A stretch of 64,000 nt of DNA from JAJCYK01 sp965224285. GTDB taxonomy: Bacteria; Bacteroidota; Bacteroidia; Cytophagales; Cyclobacteriaceae. The stretch covers positions 3,348,001-3,412,000 of the forward strand of contig OZ245043.1 in assembly GCA_965224285.1 (NCBI GenBank). The letters are read 5' to 3'. The position numbers and the translations under genes are program-made. Under the pieces are notes generated by a model. It was not told the origin of the DNA, did not search any database, and saw only the letters and a list, made by a program, of their open reading frames with translations. Shown here one piece after another: positions 24,904 through 33,889 of this stretch; positions within the stretch are counted from its first letter, which is position 1; each line of letters begins with the position of its first letter.

Positions 24904-25650
24904 ATGAGTTTTAACCTGGCGGAGATCCCCACCCGTGCGCCTTCGGATCTGAGCAAAGACGAAACCAAGGAAGAAACCAAGGTTTTAATTAAAGAGTTGG
25001 AAGAACTGCAGAATAAACTGTATGCAGAAGATAAGTGGAGCCTGCTCATTATCCTCCAGGGAATGGATGCCAGTGGGAAAGATGGTGCAGTAAGGGAAGT
25101 TTTCAGCGCGGTAAACCCTCAGGGAGTTAGGGTAAAGTCCTTTAAGGTACCCACTGAAAGAGAACTATCTCATGATTTTTTATGGCGGGTGCACCAGCAC
25201 ACCCCTCCAAAGGGAATGATCCAAATATTTAACAGGTCCCATTACGAAGATGTGTTAGTAACCCGGGTACTGGGGCTGACTGATGATGCCACCGCTCACC
25301 GGAGGTTCAAAATGATCAACTCATTTGAGCAATTGCTTCAGGAGCGGGGCACCCAGATCTTAAAATTTTATTTGCATATATCAGAAACTGAGCAGCAGGA
25401 GCGGTTCCGGGAGCGATTGAATAATCCCCGGAAACATTGGAAGTATAACCCGAATGATCTTAAGAGTGCCAAAGATTGGCCATTATATCGAAAGTACTAT
25501 GCAGAAGTATTTGCCCAATGCAGCCCAGAGATCCCCTGGATGGTGGTTCCATCTGACCAAAATTGGTATAAGGAATATCTGATAGCGCAAAGGATTGTGG
25601 ATACCCTGCGATCACTGAATATGAAATATCCAGGATTGGAATTGGAGTAG
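24904..25650 (+). CDS. Polyphosphate kinase 2 family protein
   Basis: PPK2 enzymes transfer phosphate between polyphosphate and nucleotides. The 248-residue, single-domain protein has the Walker A-like MDASGKDGAVREV (about 55-67), the acidic/basic segment FKVPTERELSHDFLWRVHQHTP, and the RSHYEDVLVTRV lid motif. Short single-domain PPK2s of this kind phosphorylate AMP or ADP with polyphosphate; which nucleotide is used here cannot be read from the sequence. It ends 6 bases before a converging gene. Confidence 0.92.
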   Translation: MSFNLAEIPTRAPSDLSKDETKEETKVLIKELEELQNKLYAEDKWSLLIILQGMDASGKDGAVREVFSAVNPQGVRVKSFKVPTERELSHDFLWRVHQHTPPKGMIQIFNRSHYEDVLVTRVLGLTDDATAHRRFKMINSFEQLLQERGTQILKFYLHISETEQQERFRERLNNPRKHWKYNPNDLKSAKDWPLYRKYYAEVFAQCSPEIPWMVVPSDQNWYKEYLIAQRIVDTLRSLNMKYPGLELE

Positions 25651-25655
25651 GTGTT

Positions 25656-26027
25656 TTAACTGCCAGTGGAATGACCACTTCCCATTTTATCGTTTTCCTG
25701 AATATACCTCGATTCAACCAGGTAGGCAATTAGCAGTCCCGCTCCCCCGAAGATGAATGCCATGGAGAAGTATGCTACTTCTTCATATACCAGTCCTGAG
25801 CGATCCAGCATATTACCTATCAGAAGACCTATGCCAACACCAATAGCTATCAAAGCAAATTTCAAAGCTCCAAAATTCTTTCTTTTTGGTTGCATATGAG
25901 GATCCATACCGTGCTCGATCATTTTTAACCTCTCGGTATTTTCATATCGGCGAAGGTGTACTATCATTATAAATGCTCCCACGATAGCAAATATTGGGAT
26001 CAATAAGGCGATTACTGCTTCATTCAT
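25656..26027 (-). CDS. Small inner-membrane protein, DUF6249-like
   Basis: A 123-residue protein with three membrane segments (about 3-24, 54-72 and 85-106) and a basic loop ERLKMIEHGMDPHMQPKRKN between the first two, the pattern of DUF6249. It converges with ppk2 (5 bases between stops) and is divergent from the sigma factor gene at 26157, next to which such proteins are often found. No function is established. Confidence 0.75.
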   Translation of the reverse strand: MNEAVIALLIPIFAIVGAFIMIVHLRRYENTERLKMIEHGMDPHMQPKRKNFGALKFALIAIGVGIGLLIGNMLDRSGLVYEEVAYFSMAFIFGGAGLLIAYLVESRYIQENDKMGSGHSTGS

Positions 26028-26156
26028 GTTTTTGTTGTATTTTAATTTCGAAAAATAAGACGCTTGGACAGTCCGGGCAGGTTACACCAAGGATGAAAGT
26101 TTTTTTACCAGAACTCGCTGTAACCATCATCAGATTTTAAGCGTCAAACCATTTCA

Positions 26157-26729
26157 GTGCACCACACTGCAGTAAATGATGCGGATTTAATATCCAGGAT
26201 TAGATCTGGAGAGACAGGGTTCTATCGACAGTTGGTAGAGAAATATCAGGACTATGTCTATACTATTTCGTACCGGGTCTTAGGGCACCCGGAAGAAGCA
26301 GAAGAAGCGAGCCAGGATACTTTTCTTAAGGTTTACCAAGGTCTTAGCAGGTTTCAGGGGAATAGCAAATTTACCACCTGGCTTTATAGGATCGCTTTGA
26401 ATACCGCTATCAGCCGAAAGAGAAAAAAAAGAATCCCGGTTGAAAGATTAGAGGATTATAAGATCATAGGAGATGGTGAGATCCGTAAAATGCGCGACTA
26501 CCGCCAATTGGAACAGAGGAAATTCATTCAATTGGCCTTTAACAAGATGCTGCCAGATGATGTTTCGGTGCTGACCTTATTTTATTTTAAAGAATTGAGT
26601 TTGGATGAAATGTCAGATATCACCGGAATAAACGTTAATACTTTAAAAGTGAAACTTTACCGGGCCAGAAGAAGACTTTCTGACCATTTGACCAGAATAC
26701 TGAATGAAGAAGTAACCTCATTGCTATGA
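26157..26729 (+). CDS. ECF-type RNA polymerase sigma factor
   Basis: A 190-residue sigma factor: region 2 at about 20-95 (YQDYVYTISYRVLGHPEEAEE, FTTWLYRIALNTAISRKRKK) and region 4 at about 130-180 (DVSVLTLFYFKELSLDEMSDI, then a helix-turn-helix ending VKLYRARRRL). The start codon appears to be GTG at 26157. It overlaps the following gene by 4 bases (ATGA), coupling it to a likely anti-sigma factor. Context: a regulatory pair acting in trans; targets unknown. Confidence 0.92.
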   Translation: MHHTAVNDADLISRIRSGETGFYRQLVEKYQDYVYTISYRVLGHPEEAEEASQDTFLKVYQGLSRFQGNSKFTTWLYRIALNTAISRKRKKRIPVERLEDYKIIGDGEIRKMRDYRQLEQRKFIQLAFNKMLPDDVSVLTLFYFKELSLDEMSDITGINVNTLKVKLYRARRRLSDHLTRILNEEVTSLL

Positions 26730-27253
26730 GTTTGCAAAATGAAAAGGAAATTTTTGATTACCTGGATGGGAATTGTTCACCAGAAACCAGGCGGGAGATA
26801 AAGGAAAAACTAGCTTCCAATCCCGAATTTAATGCTCAGTTTTTAGCCTTGGAATCAGTTCATAAAAGCATGTCCGAACTTCCATTGGACAAATCCCCTC
26901 CGGATTTACCAGCTAAGGTAATGACGAGTATCAAGACCTTGCCGTCACCATCATATCATTTTGGAGATGACCTGTTTACCGGTAAGGGATTTTTCCTGGT
27001 TACTGGTATACTCACGGCGATGATCGCTTTGTTATCTTTGTTAAGCTCTGGGTACGTGAGTCTGGAACAGCTTGAAACCACTGCAGAAAGCTACAAAATA
27101 ATAGGAGATCTGACTTTTTTAAAAACATTCTTTTCCAAGAAAATGCTTACCACTTCCATGCTAGCGGTATATGGAATCCTTTCCCTGGCATTATTGGATC
27201 GGATGGTGCTAAAGCCTCTATTTCGGAAAAAAATTAAACAGGTAAGCTTGTAA
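26726..27253 (+). CDS. Probable membrane-bound anti-sigma factor
   Basis: A 175-residue protein whose N-terminus (NEKEIFDYLDGNCSPETRREIKEK) resembles the zinc-less anti-sigma domain found after Bacteroidota sigma factors, followed by two hydrophobic segments (about 91-110 and 140-163). Start overlaps the sigma gene by 4 bases. A role in holding the sigma factor at the membrane until a signal arrives is inferred from position and topology. It has no FecR or secretin-type domain. Confidence 0.75.
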   Translation: MSLQNEKEIFDYLDGNCSPETRREIKEKLASNPEFNAQFLALESVHKSMSELPLDKSPPDLPAKVMTSIKTLPSPSYHFGDDLFTGKGFFLVTGILTAMIALLSLLSSGYVSLEQLETTAESYKIIGDLTFLKTFFSKKMLTTSMLAVYGILSLALLDRMVLKPLFRKKIKQVSL

Positions 27254-27523
27254 TCAACGAATTATTCTAAAACCATCGAAGTTTTGCACCGGAGATTCAG
27301 TGTGAACCACCTTGTCCACCTCTGCATAGGCTGGTCCCTGTTTACACCACATTACAAATTCTTCAAGAACAGGCTTAGCAGCTTCGGCAGCGATGCGCAC
27401 TGAACCGTTCGATTCATTTCTTACCCATCCCCGGACTCCCAGGTCTGTAGCTTTGCGCATGGTATTGGCCCGATAAAAAACACCCTGTACTTTACCATAA
27501 ACCTGGATATCGTAGTGGGTCAT
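27254..27523 (-). CDS. acyP: Acylphosphatase
   Basis: Acylphosphatase hydrolyses acyl phosphates such as acetyl or carbamoyl phosphate. The 89-residue protein has the full signature: VYGKVQGVFYRANT (Arg18 region) and GWVRNESNGSVRIAAE with the catalytic Asn. It converges directly on the anti-sigma gene (stops adjacent). Cytoplasmic, single domain. Confidence 0.93.
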   Translation of the reverse strand: MTHYDIQVYGKVQGVFYRANTMRKATDLGVRGWVRNESNGSVRIAAEAAKPVLEEFVMWCKQGPAYAEVDKVVHTESPVQNFDGFRIIR

Positions 27524-27652
27524 ATACTTGTGATCAAGTTATGATCCTATAGATCTCTCGGTGGCGAATTTCCGGAAGTATTTAAAATGTCGTTATAGGA
27601 TCTGGAATATCCCTAAGGTAATAAAATTGACAGGGATTGAAAAAATGTGGAA

Positions 27653-28039
27653 TCAATGGACGATTCCGCATTCCTTACAGAGCTTCCTTTTTCCCACGGG
27701 TCTTTTCTTAGGTTTGCGTTTATGTCCAAAATAGGAAGGGTCTGAATATTGAGGTTTTTGTTTCATTTTCTCAATCTTCTTGTACTTCTTCGCGTTGTCT
27801 TTCATACGCTTCTGGAAGTTTTGTACCGCTTTGGCTTCCAGGCTTCCATAGCGTCCAGTTGCGCTTTTACCCCGTTTTCGTTCACCTTTAAAAAGATTAT
27901 CGCTGTTGCCTGGATCTCGGGAAGAGGGGAACTGTTCAAATTGCTCCTGTTGGGCTTTTTTTTTCTTCTTTTTTTTACTTTGAGCCTGGGTAGCTGAAAA
28001 AGTCAACAGCGCCAAAACCGCTAGCATCACGTATCTCAT
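27653..28039 (-). CDS. Small exported, highly basic protein of unknown function
   Basis: A 128-residue protein with signal peptide MRYVMLAVLALLTFSATQAQ, a seven-lysine run right after it, and Lys/Arg-rich segments throughout (KKRPVGKRKL). The last residues carry a CKEC pair near the C-terminus. I recognise no domain. Such proteins recur in Cytophagales genomes, but I know of no described function; binding of an acidic polymer in the periplasm is speculative. A 129-base gap on its left side (27524-27652) holds nothing recognisable. Confidence 0.7.
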   Translation of the reverse strand: MRYVMLAVLALLTFSATQAQSKKKKKKKAQQEQFEQFPSSRDPGNSDNLFKGERKRGKSATGRYGSLEAKAVQNFQKRMKDNAKKYKKIEKMKQKPQYSDPSYFGHKRKPKKRPVGKRKLCKECGIVH

Positions 28040-28105
28040 ACCTCTATACTGGTGTTAATTACCTATTTGCATATTAACAGAAAATCACTTCAATCATTGT
28101 GCATT

Positions 28106-28185
28106 TTTGTTAGAAAGTTGATGTACGCAAGCTTTGGTAAAAATTAACCGGGTTTTTTACCCTTATAAAAAGGGCTTTAAATTTG
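28106..28185 (+). promoter_or_regulatory. Two tandem candidate promoters before the GH13 gene
   Basis: The first candidate is TTTG (28106-28109), 19 bases, then AAGCTTTG (28129-28136), one mismatch to TAnnTTTG. The second has TTTT (28155-28158), 19 bases, then an exact TAAATTTG (28178-28185). They give leaders of about 95 and 45 bases to the ATG at 28237. Confidence 0.45.
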
Positions 28186-28236
28186 GTTGTAGGTTATATT
28201 CTAACCATTATATTGTATTCCCTATTATTAAATCCG

Positions 28237-30246
28237 ATGTACCACGCCGAAGAACATCATCAGCTTTCCGGTCTTTTAGACAGTTATAAGGATAAGAAAA
28301 GTTCCTTATCTGAAGAGGATTTTCGGAATTTTTGTACCCGGTTAAGCGCCAATTTTCACATTATTAAAAGGTTATTCGTAGAGTTATATGGCCATCGTAA
28401 TGACTACAACGCCCACTTCGAGCAACTAATTGACCTGCTTTTCATGGCTTTTGATGAACGTCATCATTCGTTAAAAACCATGGATAGCGAACGGGAAAGA
28501 AACCCCCGGTGGCTGTTAAGTCAAAAATGGGTGGGAATGATGTTATATCCTGAGCACTTCGCCAAGGATCTAATGGGTTTTCTTGATAAACTGGATTATT
28601 TGCAGGAACTGGGCATTAACTGGATCCATTTGATGCCTCTTTTACAATCGCCATCACATGAGAGCGATGGCGGCTATGCGGTAAGTGACTATAGAAAAGT
28701 TAATCCCAAGTTCGGGACTATGGCTGATATCCGGAAGATCGCCAAAGAATTCAGGGAAAGGGAGATGCTATTGACTCTGGACCTGGTTCTCAACCATACC
28801 TCACGTGATCACTCCTGGGCCCAAAAAGCCCTGAAAGGTGATAAGACCTTTCAGGATTATTATTATATGTTTGATGATCGACTGATCCCCGACCAGTTTG
28901 AAAATTACATGCCTGAGATCTTTCCGGTCAGCGCTCCCGGAAACTTTACCTATTTGGAATCAATTGAAAAATGGGTGATGACGGTTTTTCACCAATACCA
29001 GTGGGACCTGAACTATCGGAATCCTCAGGTGTTTTGTGAAATGATGGGAAATTTGTTGTTTCTGGCCAACCAGGGAGTTGATCTCTTGCGCCTGGATGCA
29101 CCGGCATTTCTGTGGAAAAAAATGGGGACTAACTGCCAGAATCTAGGTAAAGCCCATTTGCTCTTGAAGTTAATGAAAAGATGCAGTGAGGTGGTGGCGC
29201 CAGGGGTTAAATTTATTGCAGAGGCTATCGTAGCCCCTCATGAGATCATGAGATATTTTGGCGAAAATATCGATGACAAGGAATGTGAGATAGCCTATCA
29301 CGCCCCATTAATGGCCTTATTATGGGAGGCCCTAGCCACAGGAGAGGTGAGGTTGATGGAAAAGGCCTTGCAAAATCTTCCTCCCAAACCACAAGGTACT
29401 ACTTGGATCAACTATGTGCGCTGTCATGACGATATCGGGCTGGGGTTCGATGATCAGCATATTTACGAATTAGGGCTGGATGCCCAGCTGCACCGCACCT
29501 ACATTCTGGAGTTCTATACCGGTAAATTCGAAGGTAGCCCGTCCAAGGGAGCGCCTTTTATGTTTAATCCAAAAAACGGTGACGCCCGCATTTCCGGTAC
29601 CTTAGCGTCTTTGGCAGGTTTGGAAACCGCCCTGCAGTCGAAAGATAAGAAAGCCATCGATACTGCCATTAACCGGATAACTTTGCTTCACAGCATCATA
29701 ATGTCCTTTGGTGGTTTACCTCTGATCTACAGCGGGGATGAAATTGGATTAGTGAACGATTATTCCTACCAAAAGGATGTGTCGAAAGCTTATGACAACC
29801 GGTGGATGCATCGTCCGGTGATGGATTGGAAGGCAGCAGATCGTCGCCACCGAGAAGGGACCATTGAGCAACGGATATTTACTAATATTCAGACGCTTAT
29901 AAATATAAGGAAACAAACTCCGGAATGGGCGGATTTAAATAATTGTACCCTGGTATATTGTGAGAATAAACATGTGATAGCATATCTCAGATGGAGTGAT
30001 CATGGACTCAAATCACTGGTGCTGGCCAATTTCCACAATAGCACTCAATTTATAAAAAAGGATATCGTGTTAAGGCACGGATTTGATATACAGGCAGGAT
30101 TAATTGACGCAATTACTGGTAAAGCCCCGAAATATCGTCATGAATTACTGGTGTTTGAGCCATATCAGTTTTATTGGCTGGGGGACAGACGAAGGCTTAA
30201 TACCCAGACTAAAGGTAAAAAAGTGACCACTATAGCTAAACAATAA
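28237..30246 (+). CDS. GH13 alpha-glucan enzyme, amylosucrase-like
   Basis: A 669-residue protein of the alpha-amylase clan. It has a helical N-terminal region, then an (alpha/beta)8 barrel with LTLDLVLNHTSRDHSWAQKA, the nucleophile in DLLRLDAPAFLWKKMG, the acid/base Glu in KFIAEAIVAP and the stabilising Asp in VRCHDDIGL, and a C-terminal beta domain. The LRLDAPAFLWKKMGTNCQNL segment is characteristic of amylosucrases, which make alpha-1,4-glucan from sucrose or hydrolyse it. The start is taken at ATG 28237; a TTG at 28183 opens the frame but sits on a promoter element. No sucrose or glycogen genes are next to it, so the substrate is open. The start of the following gene is 129 bases downstream. 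Confidence 0.88.
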   Translation: MYHAEEHHQLSGLLDSYKDKKSSLSEEDFRNFCTRLSANFHIIKRLFVELYGHRNDYNAHFEQLIDLLFMAFDERHHSLKTMDSERERNPRWLLSQKWVGMMLYPEHFAKDLMGFLDKLDYLQELGINWIHLMPLLQSPSHESDGGYAVSDYRKVNPKFGTMADIRKIAKEFREREMLLTLDLVLNHTSRDHSWAQKALKGDKTFQDYYYMFDDRLIPDQFENYMPEIFPVSAPGNFTYLESIEKWVMTVFHQYQWDLNYRNPQVFCEMMGNLLFLANQGVDLLRLDAPAFLWKKMGTNCQNLGKAHLLLKLMKRCSEVVAPGVKFIAEAIVAPHEIMRYFGENIDDKECEIAYHAPLMALLWEALATGEVRLMEKALQNLPPKPQGTTWINYVRCHDDIGLGFDDQHIYELGLDAQLHRTYILEFYTGKFEGSPSKGAPFMFNPKNGDARISGTLASLAGLETALQSKDKKAIDTAINRITLLHSIIMSFGGLPLIYSGDEIGLVNDYSYQKDVSKAYDNRWMHRPVMDWKAADRRHREGTIEQRIFTNIQTLINIRKQTPEWADLNNCTLVYCENKHVIAYLRWSDHGLKSLVLANFHNSTQFIKKDIVLRHGFDIQAGLIDAITGKAPKYRHELLVFEPYQFYWLGDRRRLNTQTKGKKVTTIAKQ

Positions 30247-30296
30247 GTATGAATTCATCGGTGTCCAGGTGGCAGCTATTATGTCTCCATTCACCA

Positions 30297-30328
30297 TGTG
30301 CAAAACAATATTTTCCTGTGTAACTTTG
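30297..30328 (+). promoter_or_regulatory. Candidate promoter before the gene at 30376
   Basis: An exact TAnnTTTG element, TAACTTTG (30321-30328), follows TGTG (30297-30300, three of four -33 positions) by 20 bases. Leader about 40 bases. The related gene at 33167 has a similar element. Confidence 0.45.
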
Positions 30329-30375
30329 TTTTTAAAGAGAACTGGGGTCCGCCTATTCATTAGACTTGGCCATCA

Positions 30376-31161
30376 ATGCAGCCTTTGGAATATAAAAATA
30401 TTGGGGAAGAAAAACACCTGACTTTTGATAGTATCAGAAGATTGGTGCTTAAGGAACTTTCGGACCTAAGCGAAAAGGAAGCCCGCAATCACATCCAACA
30501 ATGTCACCGTTGCAGAAGTATTCAACAGAGCCTGGCCTTTCCTGAGGACGCCCGAAAGGCTAAACTGCCTGATCAATACCTGCCAAAAATTTGGTGGAGC
30601 GCTTTAATCCTGATATTAGTAGCGGGATTATTGACCGCTGCCTATATTTTTTGGCAATCCAACCCGTTTCCGGCTACTTCAACCCCCCTACCTGTAGAGG
30701 CTAGTCAAACTGCTGAAGCTCAAGAAGACCCTGAAGAGGACAACCAGGCAGCCCCGGTGTTGGAGGCAATTGACACTTTGGCACAGGTGAATGAGGAACC
30801 GGAGGAAACCCAGGTATCAAATAAAAAATTTGATAACTACATTGAACAGCCAAAAAATCAACCCCAAACCAGGTTGCGGGGGATCTATGGCAAAATTACC
30901 AATGATGGCCAACCGGTTTCGGGGGTGACAGTCATGGTGCCGGGTAGTAAAAAGGCCAGGGTTTCTGATGCTACAGGCAAATACTATATTCAAGTACCGG
31001 TTTATGCTCAGTCATTAATATTCATACATCAGGGAAAACAGCTGGTGAAACCCCTGAGCTCCCAATCCAGACGTCTTGACCTGAAGCTTAATAGTGAAGA
31101 ATTAAATTATCCCAGCAGGCCCGAGAATCTGGTGGTGGAGGAAGCCGATAGCATTGATTAG
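30376..31161 (+). CDS. Membrane protein with C-terminal carboxypeptidase-regulatory-like domain
   Basis: A 261-residue protein. The cytoplasmic N-terminus (1-70) has a CHRC pair in IQQCHRCRSIQQSL and looks like a degraded anti-sigma zinc domain. A single membrane segment follows (about 75-95, WWSALILILVAGLLTAAYIF), then an acidic, Pro/Glu-rich linker and a C-terminal CarboxypepD_reg-like beta-sandwich from about 165 (GIYGKITNDGQPVSGVTVMV). The last 80 residues clearly resemble those of the gene at 33167. It is followed after 11 bases by aguB, so it may be in an operon with the agmatine genes. A sensor or anchor is possible; no function is known. Confidence 0.72.
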   Translation: MQPLEYKNIGEEKHLTFDSIRRLVLKELSDLSEKEARNHIQQCHRCRSIQQSLAFPEDARKAKLPDQYLPKIWWSALILILVAGLLTAAYIFWQSNPFPATSTPLPVEASQTAEAQEDPEEDNQAAPVLEAIDTLAQVNEEPEETQVSNKKFDNYIEQPKNQPQTRLRGIYGKITNDGQPVSGVTVMVPGSKKARVSDATGKYYIQVPVYAQSLIFIHQGKQLVKPLSSQSRRLDLKLNSEELNYPSRPENLVVEEADSID

Positions 31162-31172
31162 CCAGTAAAACT

Positions 31173-32039
31173 ATGAAAAAAGTAAGCTTGGGACTGGTGC
31201 AGATGAGCTGCACCGATGACCCCAGTAAGAATTTGGAACGGGCGCTGGAGGCCATCCGGAAATTGGCCGGTGACGGAGCCCAAATTATATGTTTGCAGGA
31301 ACTGTTTGCCACCCTGTACTTTTGCGACACAGAGGATCACCATAATTTTAGGCTCGCGGAATCGGTACCCGGTCCGACAACGGAGATAATGCAACAGCTG
31401 GCGGATGAATTGCAGGTGGTTATCATCGCTTCTTTATTTGAGCGGCGAGCAGCTGGTATATATCACAATACGGTAGCAGTAATAGATGCGGATGGCTCGT
31501 TTCTGGGCAAATACCGTAAAATGCACATACCAGACGATCCCGGCTACTACGAAAAATTTTACTTCACTCCCGGTGATTTAGGGTATAAAGTTTTTGAGAC
31601 CTGTTATGCTAAAATTGGCACCCTGATCTGTTGGGATCAGTGGTTTCCAGAAGCAGCCAGAATAACCGCATTGAAGGGGGCGGAAATATTGTTTTATCCT
31701 ACCGCAATTGGATGGGATTCCAGCCAGGATGATCAAACCAATTTGGAACAATATCAGGCCTGGCAATCCATACAAAAAGCACATGCAGTAGCCAATGGCT
31801 TGCATGTGGTTGCGGTAAACCGGGTAGGGGCCGAAGGCAATATGAAGTTCTGGGGAGGATCAATGGTGATCAATCCGCTGGGCAGGATATTATGGGAAGC
31901 AGGAGATCATCAGGAATTCCATGTCTTGGAGGTAGACCTTGACTTGTCTGATCACTATCGCACCCATTGGCCTTTTCTTAGAGATCGACGGATCGACAGC
32001 TATCAACAGCTCTCTAACCGATTTCTGGAAATGGAATGA
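31173..32039 (+). CDS. aguB: N-carbamoylputrescine amidase
   Basis: AguB hydrolyses N-carbamoylputrescine to putrescine, carbon dioxide and ammonia. The 288-residue nitrilase-fold protein has the catalytic triad Glu (QELFATLYF), Lys (YRKMHIPDDPGYYEKFYF) and Cys (LICWDQWFPEAAR), all in the sequence context of AguB enzymes. It overlaps aguA by 4 bases (ATGA), the usual order in this two-step pathway, and both enzymes act in the cytoplasm. Confidence 0.93.
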   Translation: MKKVSLGLVQMSCTDDPSKNLERALEAIRKLAGDGAQIICLQELFATLYFCDTEDHHNFRLAESVPGPTTEIMQQLADELQVVIIASLFERRAAGIYHNTVAVIDADGSFLGKYRKMHIPDDPGYYEKFYFTPGDLGYKVFETCYAKIGTLICWDQWFPEAARITALKGAEILFYPTAIGWDSSQDDQTNLEQYQAWQSIQKAHAVANGLHVVAVNRVGAEGNMKFWGGSMVINPLGRILWEAGDHQEFHVLEVDLDLSDHYRTHWPFLRDRRIDSYQQLSNRFLEME

Positions 32040-33070
32040 TCCCCTCGCATAAGGGCTTTTACTTTCCGGCTGAGTGGCGGCCACACCGGGCTACCTGGTT
32101 AAGCTGGCCCCATAACCAGGACACCTGGCCTAATGGGATTGCTAAGATTTTTCCCGCATATGCCCAATTTATAAAGCAAATTTCTACCGGAGAACAGGTT
32201 TGTATTAATGTACGTGATTCGAGGGAAGAGCAAGATGCAGGTCGCTTATTAAAGGAATGGGATGTGGATCTGCGGAGGATAAGCTTTTTCTATCATCCCA
32301 CTAATGATGCCTGGTGCCGGGACCATGGTCCCTCATTCTTAGTTAATCCCTCCACCAGGCAGAAGCTGATAGTTAATTGGGATTATAACGCCTGGGGCGG
32401 TAAATACTCTCCCTATGATCTGGATGACCAAATACCCCATAAAATAGCTCACGCTCTGGATCTACCGTGCCTCAACCCCCAAATAGTGATGGAAGGAGGA
32501 GCGGTGGATTTCAACGGAGAAGGTACACTAATTACTACCCGCTCATGCCTGCAAAATCCTAACCGGAATCCTGCACTCTCTCCGACAGAAATCGAACAGG
32601 CTTTAAAAGATTGGTATGGGGTAACCCAGATCATCTGGTTGGAAAAAGGAATATTAGGGGATGATACGGATGGTCATATTGATGATATTACCCGGTTTGT
32701 GGCGCCCAATACCGTAGTCACTATGATCGAAAATGATCCTCAAGATGAGAATCACTTTATTTTAAAGGAAAATTTTAATCAGTTAAAGCACACGAGATTA
32801 CTAAATGGTAAATTTCTTACAGTGATTCCAATTTCCCTGCCAAAACCTGTCTGGTGGGAAAATCAGCGGCTTCCAGCCAGTTATGCCAACTTTTATATCT
32901 GCAATTCTTCGGTGATCACACCGACTTTCGATGACCCAATGGATGAACAGGCATTATATTTGCTACATAAATTGTTTAAAGGACGCAGGGTTCTGGGTAT
33001 TGATTCCCGGCATATAATCGGCGGACTAGGTAGTTTTCACTGCTTAAGTCAGCAAGAGCCAGCGATTTAG
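32036..33070 (+). CDS. aguA: Agmatine deiminase
   Basis: AguA converts agmatine to N-carbamoylputrescine and ammonia. Family hallmarks are RATWLSWPHNQDTW, NDAWCRDHGPSFLV, EGGAVDFNGEGTL and the C-terminal nucleophile Cys in GSFHCLSQQEP. Length 344 is normal for this type. Together with aguB it makes the agmatine route to putrescine complete in this window. No arginine decarboxylase is seen here. Confidence 0.95.
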   Translation: MIPSHKGFYFPAEWRPHRATWLSWPHNQDTWPNGIAKIFPAYAQFIKQISTGEQVCINVRDSREEQDAGRLLKEWDVDLRRISFFYHPTNDAWCRDHGPSFLVNPSTRQKLIVNWDYNAWGGKYSPYDLDDQIPHKIAHALDLPCLNPQIVMEGGAVDFNGEGTLITTRSCLQNPNRNPALSPTEIEQALKDWYGVTQIIWLEKGILGDDTDGHIDDITRFVAPNTVVTMIENDPQDENHFILKENFNQLKHTRLLNGKFLTVIPISLPKPVWWENQRLPASYANFYICNSSVITPTFDDPMDEQALYLLHKLFKGRRVLGIDSRHIIGGLGSFHCLSQQEPAI

Positions 33071-33082
33071 AGAATTTTCCTT

Positions 33083-33114
33083 TTTGCAAAACCAACAAAT
33101 TCTGGCTAACTTCG
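33083..33114 (+). promoter_or_regulatory. Candidate promoter before the gene at 33167
   Basis: TTTG (33083-33086, preceded by TT) and TAACTTCG (33107-33114) are 20 bases apart; the -7 element has one mismatch to TAnnTTTG and closely resembles that of the paralogue at 30376. Leader about 45 bases. Confidence 0.5.
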
Positions 33115-33166
33115 TTGTTTTATTATTATGGAATGCCCGTCCATTTTTTATTCAAACCGTTAAAGG

Positions 33167-33733
33167 ATGAAGGTATTAGCAAAAATCGGATTGATCGCAG
33201 CGGCAGCGGCAGCGGTACTTTTTATTTTTTTATATGAAACCGATAACTCCTGGTCAGGAGAACGATCCATGGCTTCTGCTCCTGAAGAATCCATTTCAGA
33301 TCCCATTCCAGAGGCTTCAATCGCCAGCGAAACTGAGGATCCTGACAATGAAGTAGATGAGATTCTGCCAGCCGTATCCAGCACAGAAGAAGCAGAGCAA
33401 CCGCAAGAAGAGCCGGTGACGGAAGAAGTTGTAGCAGAGGAAGTGGAAGAAGCGCCGGTTGAGGAAGAAGTGGAAAATATCAACATGCGGAGGATATATG
33501 GAAAAATTACTTTGTCGGACACAGGTGAGAATCTGGCCGGGGTTAATATCATGGTCCCGGGTAGTAATGTGGCAAAAGTATCCAATAATATTGGCGGCTA
33601 TACCATACAGGTGCCTATTGGAACCCGTGAGTTGGTATTCATTTATCGTGGAAAGAAACTGGTTCAGCCGTTGAGGGGTTCCGATAATCTACTTAATGTG
33701 CGGCTGAATTTGGAGACTATGCAATATGACTAA
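33167..33733 (+). CDS. Membrane-anchored protein with carboxypeptidase-regulatory-like domain
   Basis: A 188-residue protein with an N-terminal anchor (about 4-22, AKIGLIAAAAAAVLFIFLY), a long acidic linker of Glu, Pro and Val (about 30-105), and a C-terminal beta domain from about 108 (RRIYGKITLSDTGENLAGVNIMVPG). The domain matches that of the gene at 30376 along its length: GxYGKIT, VSGVTVMVPGS versus LAGVNIMVPGS, YYIQVP versus YTIQVP, and KQLVKPL versus KKLVQPL. The two are thus paralogues, one on each side of aguBA. Function unknown. Confidence 0.72.
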   Translation: MKVLAKIGLIAAAAAAVLFIFLYETDNSWSGERSMASAPEESISDPIPEASIASETEDPDNEVDEILPAVSSTEEAEQPQEEPVTEEVVAEEVEEAPVEEEVENINMRRIYGKITLSDTGENLAGVNIMVPGSNVAKVSNNIGGYTIQVPIGTRELVFIYRGKKLVQPLRGSDNLLNVRLNLETMQYD

Positions 33734-33868
33734 CCAGCTTAGTACAAGGTAAACAACCCCCAATACTAGCCTCTTTGCTATTGAATTGATTTCCCTCTTT
33801 ATACTGATCACATCCACAAAGATCGTTGCCATAGCCTTGGTTTTGGCAGATTTTTTATTTCCATAACC

Positions 33869-33889
33869 ACTCAGATTTACATTCTGAGT
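33869..33889. repeat. Perfect 7-base inverted repeat (ACTCAGA...TCTGAGT)
   Basis: ACTCAGA (33869-33875) and TCTGAGT (33883-33889) are exact complements around a 7-base spacer TTTACAT. It overlaps the predicted -33 element of the esterase promoter, so it could be an operator. The 199-base gap 33734-33932 holds no gene. Confidence 0.4.

Noticed and set aside
27950..27985. Run of lysine codons as a simple-sequence repeat
   Set aside because: It encodes the poly-Lys part of a small exported protein and does not extend as a DNA repeat.
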